In this document: positions 39,525-48,815 of the stretch, piece after piece
Position numbering within the stretch: position 1 is the first letter of the stretch
Layout: each line of letters begins with the position of its first letter
From: Sphingomonas aerophila
GTDB taxonomy: Bacteria; Pseudomonadota; Alphaproteobacteria; Sphingomonadales; Sphingomonadaceae
Length of the DNA stretch: 64,000 nt
Reading direction: 5' to 3'
NCBI RefSeq assembly: GCF_014199305.1
Contig: NZ_JACIJK010000004.1
Location: 62,001 to 126,000, forward strand
Program-made: the position numbers and the translations under genes
The notes under the pieces: model-generated
What the model was told of the DNA's origin: nothing
What the model saw: the letters and a program-made list of their open reading frames with translations, nothing else
The model's database searches: none

Positions 39525-40251
39525 CGTCCACGAAGAACAGCCCGTCCGGCGGTGCGTTGAGCGGCAGCCGCTGCCGGTCGCGCGCTTCCAGCGCGGCGGT
39601 AACGTCATCGGCTGTCCAGCGTCCAAGTCCGACCTGCGCCAGCGCGCCTACCATGGAGCGCACCTGATGGTGCAGGAAAGATCGCGCCGCCGCCCGGATG
39701 AGCACGCGTTCGCCCTCTCGCACCACCTCCAGCCGGTCGAGCGACTTGATCGGGCTTTCTGACTGACAATGGGCCGAGCGGAAGGTGGTGAAGTCATGCC
39801 GCCCGATCAGGCGCTGCGCCGCCCCGTGCATCGCGGCCGCATCTAGCGGCCGGCCCACCTGCCACACCAACCCCTTCTCAAAGGTGAGCGGCGCGCGCCG
39901 GTTCAGGATCCGATATTCGTAAGCCCGACCCCGGCATGAAAAGCGCGCGTGCCAGTCATCTGGCACCACCTCGCAAGCGAGCACGGCGACTGGCGCCGGC
40001 CGCAGCAGCGCGTTCAGGGCTTCGCTGAGGCGGAAGGGCTCGATCGGTTTGCCGATGTCGACATGGGCCCGCATTCCGAGCGCATGAACCCCTGCATCGG
40101 TGCGACCGGCCGCGTGCAACACAGCCTGCTCGCCCGTGACGGCCTGCACCGCCTCCTCCAAGGCCTGCTGTACGCTGGGGCCATGCGCCTGACGCTGCCA
40201 CCCCATGAACGGCCGGCCATCGAATTCGACCAGCAGGGAAAAGCGCGTCAC
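39514..40251 (-). CDS. truA: tRNA pseudouridine synthase A
   Basis: 245 aa. Catalytic D52 in [13 protein letters not shown], the [12 protein letters not shown] opening and the C-terminal [18 protein letters not shown] block are all canonical. It modifies positions 38-40 of tRNA anticodon arms. The ATG overlaps the fmt stop by 4 bases, so the two are translationally coupled. Confidence 0.96.
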   Translation of the reverse strand: MTRFSLLVEFDGRPFMGWQRQAHGPSVQQALEEAVQAVTGEQAVLHAAGRTDAGVHALGMRAHVDIGKPIEPFRLSEALNALLRPAPVAVLACEVVPDDWHARFSCRGRAYEYRILNRRAPLTFEKGLVWQVGRPLDAAAMHGAAQRLIGRHDFTTFRSAHCQSESPIKSLDRLEVVREGERVLIRAAARSFLHHQVRSMVGALAQVGLGRWTADDVTAALEARDRQRLPLNAPPDGLFFVDAIY

Positions 40252-41159
40252 GCCAGCTGCGTTCCTGGCGCAATCGCAAAGCCGCGGAGCAGGTCGTCGG
40301 CAGAGGTCACCCCGCGCCCCGCACGCTGGACCTGGGTCGGGAGGAGCCCTCCTTCACCGCAGGCGATCAGCAAATGGTCGTCGATGACAATACCTGCGCG
40401 GTCCGAAGCGGTGTCGACCAACTCGGCCGCCAGCACCTTTACCCGTTCTCCCGCTACTTCGAACCAGGCACCCGGTGCCGGGTTCATCGCGCGGACCAGC
40501 CGTTCAAGCTCGACCGCCGGGCGCGACCAGTCGATCCGTGCCTCTGACTTGTCTATCTTCGCGGCATAGGTCACGCCTTCGTCCGGCTGCGGCTCTGCGA
40601 CCGTAAGGTCCAGCCGGCTGAGCGTTTCGACCATCAACGCCGCGCCGAGCGATGCGAGTTCGCCCGTCAGGTCACCGGCCGTCTTTCCGTCCACCGTCAC
40701 TCGGCCATCGAGCAGCACCGGGCCGGTATCGAGCCCCGCCTCCATCTGCATGATGCACACGCCCGTTTCAGCGTCGCCCGCCATGATCGCGCGCTGGATC
40801 GGCGCCGCGCCGCGCCAGCGCGGCAGGAGAGAGGCGTGGATGTTCACGCACCCATGCGTCGGCGCGTCGAGCACCGCGCGGGGCAGGATCAGGCCATAGG
40901 CGGCGACCACGGCAACATCGGCAGCCAAGGCCGCGAACTCCGCCTGTGCTTCGGCGCCCTTCAGCGAAACGGGGCTGCGAACCTCGATGCCCATCGCCTC
41001 GGCCCGAACCTGGACCGGGGAGGGAACCAGCTCGCGCCCACGACGCCCGCCGGGACGGGGCGGCTGGGTGTAGGCGGCGACCACCTGGTGCCCTGCATCG
41101 ACCAGCGCGCACAACGCCGGCACCGCGAACTGGGGCGTTCCCATGAAGACGATCCGCAT
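40248..41159 (-). CDS. fmt: Methionyl-tRNA formyltransferase
   Basis: 303 aa. The N-terminus [16 protein letters not shown], the catalytic Asn-His-Asp set in [20 protein letters not shown] and [10 protein letters not shown], and the C-terminal tRNA-binding domain (about 205-300) are present. A longer frame adds 21 unlike residues. Forms an operon with truA; divergent from recR, whose start lies 53 bases away. Confidence 0.96.
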   Translation of the reverse strand: MRIVFMGTPQFAVPALCALVDAGHQVVAAYTQPPRPGGRRGRELVPSPVQVRAEAMGIEVRSPVSLKGAEAQAEFAALAADVAVVAAYGLILPRAVLDAPTHGCVNIHASLLPRWRGAAPIQRAIMAGDAETGVCIMQMEAGLDTGPVLLDGRVTVDGKTAGDLTGELASLGAALMVETLSRLDLTVAEPQPDEGVTYAAKIDKSEARIDWSRPAVELERLVRAMNPAPGAWFEVAGERVKVLAAELVDTASDRAGIVIDDHLLIACGEGGLLPTQVQRAGRGVTSADDLLRGFAIAPGTQLA

Positions 41160-41212
41160 CGGGAATGCTGTCCACGCTGGCGAACCCCCGCGCAACCCCC
41201 TATCTGTTCCCC

Positions 41213-41809
41213 ATGGCATCACCCGAGATTGAGGCGTTGACCCAAGCCCTGTCGCGCCTGCCGGGCCTGGGGCCCCGTTCGGCCCGGCGCGCGGTGCTGC
41301 ATCTGCTCAAGAAGCGCGAAGGGGCGCTTGGGCCCCTGCGTGCGGCGCTGGAGGCGGTGGACGAGCGGCTGGAGACCTGCGCGACGTGCGGCAATGTCGA
41401 CACGTCGAACCCTTGTGCGATCTGCGCCGACCCGCGCCGGGACGCCCGTGCGCTATGCGTCGTGGAGGAAGTGGCGGACCTGTGGGCGCTGGATCGGGCG
41501 CGGCTGTTCCCGGGGCGCTTCCATGTGCTGGGCGGGCGGCTGTCGGCGCTGGAAGGTGTGCGGCCGGAGGATCTCAGCATCGATGCGCTGGTGCGCCGGA
41601 TCGAGTCGGGCGGGATCGATGAGGTCGTTCTGGCGATGAACGCGACGCTTGAGGGGCAAACGACCGCCCACTACCTTGTGGAGCGAATCGAGCGTTTTCC
41701 GGTGCGTGTCACCCAGCTTGCCCATGGGCTGCCCGTAGGCGGCGAGCTTGATTATCTTGATGAGGGAACGTTGGCACAGGCACTGAGAGCGCGGCGGCCG
41801 GTCGCCTGA
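41213..41809 (+). CDS. recR: Recombination protein RecR
   Basis: 198 aa. N-terminal HhH ([16 protein letters not shown]), zinc finger C56, C59, C68, C71 ([16 protein letters not shown]), Toprim domain ([14 protein letters not shown]) and C-terminal Walker-like tail ([12 protein letters not shown]). It acts with RecF/RecO to load RecA at gaps. The start at ATG 41213 is the family norm; the longer frame is a shadow. Confidence 0.95.
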   Translation: MASPEIEALTQALSRLPGLGPRSARRAVLHLLKKREGALGPLRAALEAVDERLETCATCGNVDTSNPCAICADPRRDARALCVVEEVADLWALDRARLFPGRFHVLGGRLSALEGVRPEDLSIDALVRRIESGGIDEVVLAMNATLEGQTTAHYLVERIERFPVRVTQLAHGLPVGGELDYLDEGTLAQALRARRPVA

Positions 41810-41814
41810 CCCAC

Positions 41815-42618
41815 TCAGCGGCTGGCGATGGCGCCGCGTTCGGTGAAATCGATCCGGATCCGTACCCAGGTGCCGACCAGTCGTCGGCCGCCGATGGTCG
41901 GCGGGATCACCAGGAACTGCCACGCCGCCTGACGCATGGCGTTGCCCAGCCCTGATCCGACAGGCGATTCGCCCAACGATCGGCAATCCTCGACATGGTA
42001 GCGCTCTACCGTGCGGCAGGCGATCGTGACCCAGCTGCCCGGCGCGACGGCGCGATGGATGTAGCCGTTGATCTCCGTGCTGGTCGGCTCGCGATACCAG
42101 TCGGCCGGATAGAGGCGCTGCCCGCCAGGGCCTTCGCCGGGACCCGCCACTGCCGCGGAGCCCGCGCCCGCGCTGCCCGAGTCGGTGCCGGCCACCGCCG
42201 TGCCCTGTGCATCGTCATCGGAGTCGCGGGCCCGCTTTGGCACCTTTGCCAGGTCGAAGTCCTCGCGCAGGTAGGTCCAGGGCTCTGTCGCCGGCGCCGG
42301 GGTCGGAACCGTGACGGGGATCGGCGGAGGAGGCAGGGCGGCCGTGCGGGGTGGAGCGGACGCCGCCTTTGCCGTGCTGCGCTTGGCCGGCTTTTGCGTT
42401 GCGCGCTTGGTCGCCTGTGGCTGCTCCCCCGCATCGGGGAGCAACTGGAACGACGTTTGCGTCTTCGCCCGGGGCGGTTCGTCGAGCGACGGGCCAAGGC
42501 GCAGCAGGGCCCAGAGCAGCAACAGATGCGCGGCGATCGTGAGGGCAATCGAGACGGTCCGCCGGCGCACTCCGCCCGAACCCGAATCCGACACCGGTTG
42601 GAGGTACGCAGAGCGCAT
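41815..42618 (-). CDS. TonB-like periplasmic protein
   Basis: 267 aa with TonB-type architecture: a short cytoplasmic N-terminus, one transmembrane helix (about 22-41, [19 protein letters not shown]), an Ala/Pro/Lys-rich spacer (about 65-112), then a C-terminal domain (about 165-267) with two Cys ([17 protein letters not shown]) and ending in [14 protein letters not shown]. No ExbB/ExbD genes are adjacent, so a role as a TonB2-like energiser is unproven; it may be a related envelope protein. Convergent with recR. Confidence 0.65.
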   Translation of the reverse strand: MRSAYLQPVSDSGSGGVRRRTVSIALTIAAHLLLLWALLRLGPSLDEPPRAKTQTSFQLLPDAGEQPQATKRATQKPAKRSTAKAASAPPRTAALPPPPIPVTVPTPAPATEPWTYLREDFDLAKVPKRARDSDDDAQGTAVAGTDSGSAGAGSAAVAGPGEGPGGQRLYPADWYREPTSTEINGYIHRAVAPGSWVTIACRTVERYHVEDCRSLGESPVGSGLGNAMRQAAWQFLVIPPTIGGRRLVGTWVRIRIDFTERGAIASR

Positions 42619-42703
42619 CGGGCGCGCCTAGCCATCACCGGGGCGGGCCGCAACAGATGCCGGGTTGCTTGACGCTCCCAGCGTCGCCACCTAGCTCGGC
42701 GCC

Positions 42704-43228
42704 ATGGCCGTTCTTCCCATCGTTGAGGTGCCCGACGCTCGTCTGCGCGCCGTTTCGCAACCCGTTCCCGTCGTGGACGACTCCGTTCGCCAGCTGGTGT
42801 CCGACATGATCGAGACCATGTACGCCGCCCATGGCATCGGCCTTGCCGCCATCCAGGTAGGCGTCGAGAGCCGCGTGCTCGTCATCGACCTGCAGGAGCA
42901 GGAGGACGAGGAAGGCAAGCCGATCCGCGATCCGCGCGCGTACATCAACCCCGAGGTGCTTGAGGTTTCAGAGGAGCTGTCGGTCTACAACGAGGGCTGC
43001 CTGTCGATCCCGGACCAGTATGCGGAGGTCGCCCGCCCCGCCCGCTGCCGCGTCCGCTGGCTGGATGAAACGGGTGAGTCTCACGAAAAGGAGCTCGAGG
43101 GGCTGCTGGCGACCTGCATGCAGCATGAGATCGATCACCTGAACGGTGTGCTGTTCATCGACCACATTTCCCGGCTGAAACGGTCCATGTTGTTGAAGAA
43201 GCTCGACAAACAGCGCAAGGCAGCCTGA
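42704..43228 (+). CDS. def: Peptide deformylase
   Basis: 174 aa. The three motifs are intact: GIGLAAIQVG (44-53), EGCLS with metal ligand C99, and QHEIDHLNG with H141, E142, H145. It removes the N-formyl group from nascent proteins. The fmt gene lies 1.5 kb away on the opposite strand rather than adjacent as in many bacteria. Confidence 0.96.
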   Translation: MAVLPIVEVPDARLRAVSQPVPVVDDSVRQLVSDMIETMYAAHGIGLAAIQVGVESRVLVIDLQEQEDEEGKPIRDPRAYINPEVLEVSEELSVYNEGCLSIPDQYAEVARPARCRVRWLDETGESHEKELEGLLATCMQHEIDHLNGVLFIDHISRLKRSMLLKKLDKQRKAA

Positions 43229-43280
43229 GCGCGCGGCGCTCACAAAAAGGCTGTCCTACACTCCGCGTTCGGGCTATGTT

Positions 43281-43316
43281 CCTTTTCTGCCGGGCATTAT
43301 ACCCGGCGTGAGAAGG
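43281..43316. other. Stem-loop between def and rmuC
   Basis: GCCGGG (43289-43294) and CCCGGC (43302-43307) form a perfect stem around a 7-base loop. Flanking TTCT and AGAA extend the pairing after a 3-base bulge. No T run follows on the plus strand, so termination of def is only possible. It could be a 5' structure of the rmuC transcript. Confidence 0.4.
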
Positions 43317-43352
43317 GGTCGTCGCTAGTGTCGTTTTGCCGGAATCGTAGGG

Positions 43353-44888
43353 GTGGCTGAGCTCGTTCTGGTCGCACTGCTCGCCGTTGCGGCAGGGCTG
43401 CTGGTCGGGTGGCTGGTGGCGTCACGCCGCCATTCCGCCCTGGCGAGCGATCTGGCGGTGGCGCAGACCCGCGCAGCCGACGCCGAACTAATCCGCCAGG
43501 CCCGCGATGCCGTGGAGCGCGAGCGCAACGAGGCGCATCGCGAGCTGGCCGGGCTCCGCGCCCAATCTAGTCAGCTAAGCGAGACCCAGCGCGCTATGGC
43601 GGCGCAGCTGGCGACGGCGCAGGAAGAGCTGCGCGAACTGGCAGGACTTCGCGCCCAGTCGAGCCAATCGGGCGAGACCCAGCGTGCGCTAGCGGCGCAG
43701 TTGGCGACGGCTCAGGAGGAATTGCGCGAGCTGGCCGCGCTGCGTGCCGAGGCGACCGCGCGGGACGAAGCGCACCGCACCACGCTGCAGCAGCTTCACG
43801 AAGCGCGCGAGGCAATGAACGCGCAGTTCGGTGCGGCTGCGGCGAAGGCGCTGGAAGGTGCGCAGTCGCAGTTTCTGGAGCGCGCCCAGGCCCGATTTTC
43901 CGAAGCCGAAAAGATGCAGGGTCAACGCCTCTCCGCACTGCTGGCCCCGGTCAACGAGCGGCTTCAGCGGTATGAGGAGGGGGTCGCAAAGGTCGAGGCG
44001 GAGCGCCGCGACGCCTTTGGCGAGCTAAAGGGTCAGATCGAGCACATGCGCGTCGGGCAGGAGTCGGTGCGTAGCGAAGCGGCCAAGCTGGTCAACGCGC
44101 TTCGCAACGCGCCCAAGGCACGCGGGCGCTGGGGCGAGCAGCAATTGCGCAACGTGCTCGAGTCGTGCGGCCTGTCGGAACACACCGACTTTGCCATGGA
44201 AGTAAGTGTCGCGGACGGGGAAGGTGGTCGCCTGCGCCCCGACGCGATCGTTCGCGTGCCCGGCGGCAAGTCGCTGATCATCGACGCCAAGGTGTCGCTC
44301 AACGCCTATCAGGACGCGTTCGGCGCGATCGACGATGCGGCACGGCTTTCGGGCCTGAGCGCCCACGCGGCGTCGATCCGCGCGCACATCAACGGCCTGT
44401 CGGCGAAGAGCTATTGGTCGCAGTTCGACGACGCGCCCGATTACGTCATCATGTTCATTCCGGGCGAGCATTTCCTGTCCGCCGCGCTGGAGCATGACCA
44501 CGAGCTTTGGCAATACGCCTTTGACAAGCGGGTGTTGCTGGCAACCCCCACCAACCTCGTTGCGATCGCCCGCACCGTCTCGGCTGTGTGGCGGCAGGAG
44601 AAGCTGGCAAAGCAGGCACGCGAGATCGGCACGCTCGGCAAGGACCTGTACGCTAGGTTGTCAGTCATGGGCGGCCATGTCGCGCGGCTGGGCAAGAACC
44701 TGGATACGGCAATGGGCGCGTACAACAGCTTCGTGGGCAGCCTGGAGTCGCAGGTGTTGACCCAGGCTCGCCGGTTCGAGGCGCTGGACATCGACACGGC
44801 GGGCAAGTCTATCGAGGCACCGCCGGTCAGCGAGCAAAGCGCGCGGCCGGTGACGAAGCTTGCGCTGCTGGAGGACGCGGCGGAGTAA
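43353..44888 (+). CDS. rmuC: DNA recombination protein RmuC
   Basis: 511 aa starting from a GTG. An N-terminal membrane anchor (LVLVALLAVAAGLLVGWLVA), a long coiled coil (about 30-190) and the conserved RmuC nuclease-like domain (about 215-440: RGRWGEQQLRNVLESCGL, IIDAKVSLNAY, IMFIPGEHFLSAALE). The coiled coil contains a 31-residue tandem duplication (see the repeat entry). RmuC limits inversion at short inverted repeats; it is restriction-endonuclease-like. Single gene. Confidence 0.92.
   Translation: MAELVLVALLAVAAGLLVGWLVASRRHSALASDLAVAQTRAADAELIRQARDAVERERNEAHRELAGLRAQSSQLSETQRAMAAQLATAQEELRELAGLRAQSSQSGETQRALAAQLATAQEELRELAALRAEATARDEAHRTTLQQLHEAREAMNAQFGAAAAKALEGAQSQFLERAQARFSEAEKMQGQRLSALLAPVNERLQRYEEGVAKVEAERRDAFGELKGQIEHMRVGQESVRSEAAKLVNALRNAPKARGRWGEQQLRNVLESCGLSEHTDFAMEVSVADGEGGRLRPDAIVRVPGGKSLIIDAKVSLNAYQDAFGAIDDAARLSGLSAHAASIRAHINGLSAKSYWSQFDDAPDYVIMFIPGEHFLSAALEHDHELWQYAFDKRVLLATPTNLVAIARTVSAVWRQEKLAKQAREIGTLGKDLYARLSVMGGHVARLGKNLDTAMGAYNSFVGSLESQVLTQARRFEALDIDTAGKSIEAPPVSEQSARPVTKLALLEDAAE
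43542..43743 (+). repeat. 93-base tandem duplication within rmuC
   Basis: The block beginning ELAGLRAQSSQ at 43542 recurs at 43635 with few changes (period 93 bases, 31 codons), and a third partial unit starts at 43728 (ELAALRAE). The in-frame duplication lengthens the coiled coil. Confidence 0.9.
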
Positions 44889-45725
44889 TGCCTCGCGGAG
44901 GCGCTGGGTGAAAGCTCGCGGTCAGTGGGCCGGGTCCGCGCTGTTCGAGAATGCGGCCCGACGATCTGAGCGGCGGTGCCGCGCGAGTGGCCCATAGGTC
45001 AACGCCGCTGGTGACCAGGCTCGCTGGTCGAGATTGCCGCTCGGGTACATCCACTGCGCTGGTTATTGGGAGGCCAAAGGCTGTCACCGGCGATGACCCC
45101 TGCTGCGCGAGGGTCCGGCGATCGGTGTCTGGATTTCGCGCAATCCTAGGGTGCGGCTCCGCGACGTTGGCTTCGCTGGTCTTTGAGGACGCGCCATCGC
45201 CGCAGGCGCCAAGCTCTGGGAGCTCGACGGTAGGCTCGGGTGACGTCAGCAACGCTGGCGGGCGAGGAGTTTCAAGGCCAGCCAGCTGGTGGTTGCCTGC
45301 TCGGCGACGCATTGCAGCTGCTGGCCGGGTTTGCATCGTTCCAGGATGCGGCTTTGGCGACCTGAGTTTTTCCGCTGTGCGAGTTGTCCAAGGCCATCGC
45401 TGTCGGCGATCGCTCTTGCGGCAATCAAGAAGACGTTTCGAATTTCAGCCGCGCCGGCGGGCACTGACTCTTAGGCCCGCCGCCGCTGGTGATGCTCTAC
45501 TAGCCGAAGCATCGCGGTGATGGCCAAGTTCACGCCGTCTCAGGAGGCGGCTCTGGCAGCGCAAGCTTCAGCTGTGCGTAATGCTACAGGCCCTCGCGGC
45601 TGGTCACCGCGCTCGCTCTTTTCAAGAACGGAACGGATACCGTCAGCTATTCTGCTGGACGAGGATCTCTCGGCCCCTGCGCCAAGCGACCAAGTTCATG
45701 CTGTCCCGAAACGGGCCCCGCAACG
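44889..45725. other. Gene-poor stretch between rmuC and trmH-like gene
   Basis: About 835 bases with several long but implausible frames on both strands (Arg/Ser/Pro-rich, no motifs, no RBS). No RNA gene, terminator or clear repeat recognised. It lies between convergent genes, so it is not needed as a promoter, and could be the site of an old insertion. Confidence 0.5.
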
Positions 45726-46526
45726 TCAGCGGCGATGCTGGGCGAGGACTTCATAGGCCATGACGGCGGTTGCGACGGCGGCGTTCAGGCTGTCGGCCTT
45801 GCCCAGCATGGGAATCTTGACCAGCAGGTCGCAGGCGGCGGCATAGTCGGCGGGCATGCCTTGCGCCTCGTTGCCGGTCAGAAGGAAAGTGGGCCCTCGG
45901 TACGCGGCGGAGCGGTAGTCGATATCGGTATCGAGGCTGAGCCCGACCAGTTGCCCTGGCCCCGCACGAAGCCAGTCGAGGAAGGGCTGCCACTCGGTCC
46001 GCACGACGGGGATTGTGAACAGCGCGCCCATGCTGGCGCGCACAGCCTCGACCGAAAAGGGGTCGACGCATTCGCCGATCAGGATCAGGCCCCCCGCGCC
46101 GACCGCGTCGCCCGTCCGCAGGATCGTACCGAGATTGCCCGGATCGCGCAGGCGTTCGGCGACCAGCCAGATCCCCGAGGCGTTCCGGTCGAGGTGGGAA
46201 AGGTTGGTATCGAATTCGTCGAACACGCCCACCACTGCCTGTGGGTTTTCCTTCCCGGACAATTTGGACAGGATGTCGGGCGTGGTCTCGATCGCCTCGC
46301 CGCCCGACCGCTCGACCGCATCGACCAGGGCACGCACCCGTTCATGGCCGGCGCTGGCGGCTGCGAAGAACAGCAGCGCGGGAACACGGCCGGTCTCCAG
46401 CGCCTCCGTCAGGATGCGAAGCCCCTCGGCCAGGAACTGGCCCGATTCGCGGCGGTGGCGTTTGTCGCGCAGGTCGCGGACCTGCTTTACCAAGGGGTTG
46501 GAATAGGCGGTGATCTGACGGGGCAT
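45726..46526 (-). CDS. SpoU-type (TrmH family) RNA 2'-O-methyltransferase
   Basis: 266 aa. An N-terminal L30e-like substrate domain (about 5-100) with YSNPLVKQVRDLRDKRHRRESGQFLAEG, then the SPOUT trefoil-knot domain with motif 1 LRDPGNLGTILRTGDAVGAGGLIL, motif 2 LTGNEAQGMP and motif 3 IPMLGKADSLNAAVATAVMAYE. Family members methylate ribose in 23S rRNA or tRNA; the exact site is not readable. Last gene of the minus-strand cluster. Confidence 0.93.
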   Translation of the reverse strand: MPRQITAYSNPLVKQVRDLRDKRHRRESGQFLAEGLRILTEALETGRVPALLFFAAASAGHERVRALVDAVERSGGEAIETTPDILSKLSGKENPQAVVGVFDEFDTNLSHLDRNASGIWLVAERLRDPGNLGTILRTGDAVGAGGLILIGECVDPFSVEAVRASMGALFTIPVVRTEWQPFLDWLRAGPGQLVGLSLDTDIDYRSAAYRGPTFLLTGNEAQGMPADYAAACDLLVKIPMLGKADSLNAAVATAVMAYEVLAQHRR

Positions 46527-46544
46527 GACGCAGCCCCTAGGACA

Positions 46545-46742
46545 TCAGGGTACTGCTATCCAAGCTATGCTGGTCCACGGCTGCGCGTAGAACTCACCAT
46601 CGGTGCCGCCATAGACCACGATGCCGATTTCATCGGCGGCGATGATGGCGCGTTCGTTGGGGATCTTCTGCCCTGCCGAACAGATGCGTGCCATCAGCAC
46701 GTTGTTGTTGGCGGCCAGCGCCTGACGGATCACCTCCAGCAT
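46545..46742 (-). CDS. 65-aa conserved-looking hypothetical protein
   Basis: Starts MLEVIRQALAANNNVLMARICSAGQ from an ATG with CGGAG at suitable spacing. The rest (AIIAADEIGIVVYGGTDGEFYAQPWTSIAWIAVP) has alternating hydrophobic strands and looks like a small folded domain. No family recalled. It lies 46 bases after the HPr gene and 18 bases before the methyltransferase gene, all on one strand. The longer frame to 46853 overlaps HPr and is disregarded. Confidence 0.6.
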   Translation of the reverse strand: MLEVIRQALAANNNVLMARICSAGQKIPNERAIIAADEIGIVVYGGTDGEFYAQPWTSIAWIAVP

Positions 46743-46788
46743 CGCCGCTCCGTGCCGATCCGTTTCGCAAGGCGTTCGCGCGGGTGGA

Positions 46789-47058
46789 TCAGTCCTCCCC
46801 GAACTTCGCTTCAACCAGTTCGGCCAAGGCGTCCACCGCAGCCGGGGCACCATCGCCCGCCGCGCTGATCGTGATCGAGTCGCCCATGGCGGCGCCCAGC
46901 ATCATCAGCCCCATGATGGAGGTGCCGGCAACGGCGCTGCCGTCCTTTTCAACGCTGACCTCACAGCTTTGCGAGGAAGCGAGGGTGACGAACTTGGCGG
47001 AGGCGCGGGCGTGAAGGCCACGGCGATTGCTCACCAGCACGGTACGCGAAGCGGTCAC
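46789..47058 (-). CDS. HPr family phosphocarrier protein
   Basis: 89 aa. The active-site H16 lies in NRRGLHARASAKFV and the regulatory S47 in AGTSIMGLMML, the substrate site of HprK. In alphaproteobacteria such an HPr belongs to a regulatory PTS without sugar permeases. It overlaps the EIIA stop by 4 bases and is in the same cluster as hprK, consistent with Ser phosphorylation by that kinase. Confidence 0.95.
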   Translation of the reverse strand: MTASRTVLVSNRRGLHARASAKFVTLASSQSCEVSVEKDGSAVAGTSIMGLMMLGAAMGDSITISAAGDGAPAAVDALAELVEAKFGED

Positions 47059-47462
47059 GCGGCGGCTTCTCCCAGAACCTCGGAAGCGACGGAGATGTAT
47101 TTGCGACCGGCTTCGCGCGCGGCGGCGACAGCTTCCACCACCTTCATCGACTTGCGGGCGGAACCGAGACGGATGAGCATGGGCAGGTTCATGCCCGCGA
47201 TCACTTCGACGCGCCCGCGTTGCATCAACGAAATCGCGAGGTTGGAGGGCGTGCCGCCGAACAGGTCGGTCAGCACGATCACGCCGCGACCGGTGTCGAC
47301 CCGAGCGATCGCCTGGGCGATGTCGGCGCGACGTCGGTCCATGTCGTCATCCGGCCCGATCGCAATGGTGGCCACGCCCTCTTGAGGGCCGACCACATGG
47401 ATCATGGCAGTGACGAATTCATCGGCGAGATGACCATGGGTCACCAGAACAAGGCCGATCAT
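47055..47462 (-). CDS. PTS system EIIA component, mannose (fructose-IIA) family
   Basis: 135 aa from MIGLVLVTHGHLADEF, with phospho-acceptor H9 in the THGHLA motif and the family's VLTDLFGGTPSNLA. No IIB, IIC or IID partner is nearby, so this is the EIIA-Man-like regulatory protein common in alphaproteobacteria, accepting phosphate from HPr. The longer frame adds 56 residues that overlap the rapZ end and is not used. Confidence 0.94.
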   Translation of the reverse strand: MIGLVLVTHGHLADEFVTAMIHVVGPQEGVATIAIGPDDDMDRRRADIAQAIARVDTGRGVIVLTDLFGGTPSNLAISLMQRGRVEVIAGMNLPMLIRLGSARKSMKVVEAVAAAREAGRKYISVASEVLGEAAA

Positions 47463-47478
47463 CGGTAAAGTTTTCCCA

Positions 47479-48393
47479 TCATGGGCCGGCAACAAATCCT
47501 TCTCGCGAGTCCTGAGGCGCGGTGGCCAGATCGCGATGCAGAACCGTGGGCGAAAAACCATGTTCGCGCAACCATTGCGCGATCCGTTCGGTGACGTGAA
47601 CCGACCGGTGTCTCCCGCCGGTACAGCCAATGGCGACGGTAACGTACGACTTTCCCTCCGCCTGATAACGGGGAAGGAGAAGCCCGATCAGTTCCTCGAT
47701 CCGTGAAACCGCCGCCTCATAGGCCGGGTCCGCAGCGACATAGGCGGCGACGTCTGGGTCGAGGCCGGTGCCCGGCCGCAGCGCCGGGTCCCAGTGAGGG
47801 TTGCGCAGGAAACGCATGTCGAACACCAGGTCAGCATGGCGGGGCAGGCCGCGCGAAAAGCCGAAGCTCATGACCTGCAACGTCGATTCGCCCCCATCCT
47901 CTCCACCGAACAGGGTACGGATCTCCCCTGCGAGGGCGTGGGCGGACAAGTTGGTGGTGTCGATCAGCCGGCTGGCCCAGGCGCGCAAGGGCGCGAGCAG
48001 TTCGCGTTCCTCGGCGATCCCGTCGCTGGCAGGGTGATCGGCGGCAAGTGGGTGGCGACGGCGCGTTTCGGCGTAGCGACGCTCAAGCTCCGCATCGCTG
48101 CAGTCCAGGAACAGGGTGCCGATCTGCCACCCGTGCCGTTCCTGAAGGGCGCGCACGCTGGCGACGACGCGCTCGGGGTCGAAATCGCGCGTTCTGGGCC
48201 CCAGGCCGATTGCGAGCGGCTGGGCGGCGTCCTCCACCCCGCGCGGGCGCGGCGCGTCGAGAAGCCGTTCGAGGAGGCTGAGGGGCAGGTTGTCGACCAC
48301 CTCCCACCGCAGATCCTCCAACGTCTTCAGCACGGTGGACTTGCCGGCGCCGGACAGGCCGGTGACGAGCAGGATGTCGGGGCGGTTGCTCAC
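47479..48393 (-). CDS. rapZ: RNase adapter protein RapZ (YvcJ family nucleotide-binding)
   Basis: 304 aa. Walker A TGLSGAGKST (11-20), the VDNLP motif, LFLDCSDAELERRYAETRRRHPL, and the C-terminal GCTGGRHRSVHVTERIA block are typical. In enterobacteria RapZ steers RNase E to the sRNA GlmZ; in other groups it binds NTPs and uridine sugars. The start overlaps the hprK stop by 4 bases. Confidence 0.95.
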   Translation of the reverse strand: MSNRPDILLVTGLSGAGKSTVLKTLEDLRWEVVDNLPLSLLERLLDAPRPRGVEDAAQPLAIGLGPRTRDFDPERVVASVRALQERHGWQIGTLFLDCSDAELERRYAETRRRHPLAADHPASDGIAEERELLAPLRAWASRLIDTTNLSAHALAGEIRTLFGGEDGGESTLQVMSFGFSRGLPRHADLVFDMRFLRNPHWDPALRPGTGLDPDVAAYVAADPAYEAAVSRIEELIGLLLPRYQAEGKSYVTVAIGCTGGRHRSVHVTERIAQWLREHGFSPTVLHRDLATAPQDSREGFVAGP

Positions 48394-48815
48394 GGGGCTG
48401 TTCCAATATGGGACAGCGCAAGTTCGACCTTGATCGGCGCCGAAGCAGGGAAGGGGGCGAGCGTCAGTTCGGGCAGCGTGACGCCAAGAAGCTCTCGCGA
48501 GCGTGGCTCGGGCAAGCGGTCGGGATCGGGACGCAGGCTGACCAGCAAGGCTGCAGGAGCGCTGAGGCGATAGGCCAAGGTCAGGATGCCGACGCCGCGA
48601 ACCTCGATCGCGCCGGCAATGCGGGGTGGCGCGCTGGCGACAAGGGTCGCGCCGTCACGAGCGAGAACGGTGTAATCGTCGCTGACCAGCTCTGCCCCCC
48701 GGTCGATCAGCCGCAAAGCGAGGTCCGACTTGCCGGCCCCGGAAGGCCCCTCGATCAGCACTGCACGGCCATCAATGGCAACGGTGGTGAGGTGAAGAGT
48801 CTGCGGCTCCATCAT
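48390..48815 (-). CDS. hprK: Short HPr kinase/phosphorylase (catalytic domain only)
   Basis: 141 aa, about half the length of firmicute HprK. Only the catalytic domain is present: Walker A GPSGAGKS (23-30), VSDDYT and RGVGILTL, followed by a short C-terminus. Absence of the N-terminal domain is usual in alphaproteobacteria. Its probable substrate, the HPr Ser47, is encoded 1.3 kb downstream in the same cluster. It overlaps chvG and rapZ by 4 bases each, so expression is coupled. Confidence 0.92.
   Translation of the reverse strand: MMEPQTLHLTTVAIDGRAVLIEGPSGAGKSDLALRLIDRGAELVSDDYTVLARDGATLVASAPPRIAGAIEVRGVGILTLAYRLSAPAALLVSLRPDPDRLPEPRSRELLGVTLPELTLAPFPASAPIKVELALSHIGTAP

Noticed and set aside
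43227..43250. GAGCGC-GCG-GCGCTC hairpin after def
   Set aside because: Short stem with a three-base loop and followed by A residues rather than T, so not a terminator.
44951..45520. Long plus- and minus-strand frames (up to 189 aa) in the rmuC-trmH gap
   Set aside because: Low-complexity Arg/Ser/Pro-rich translations typical of non-coding frames in GC-rich DNA; no RBS or family features.
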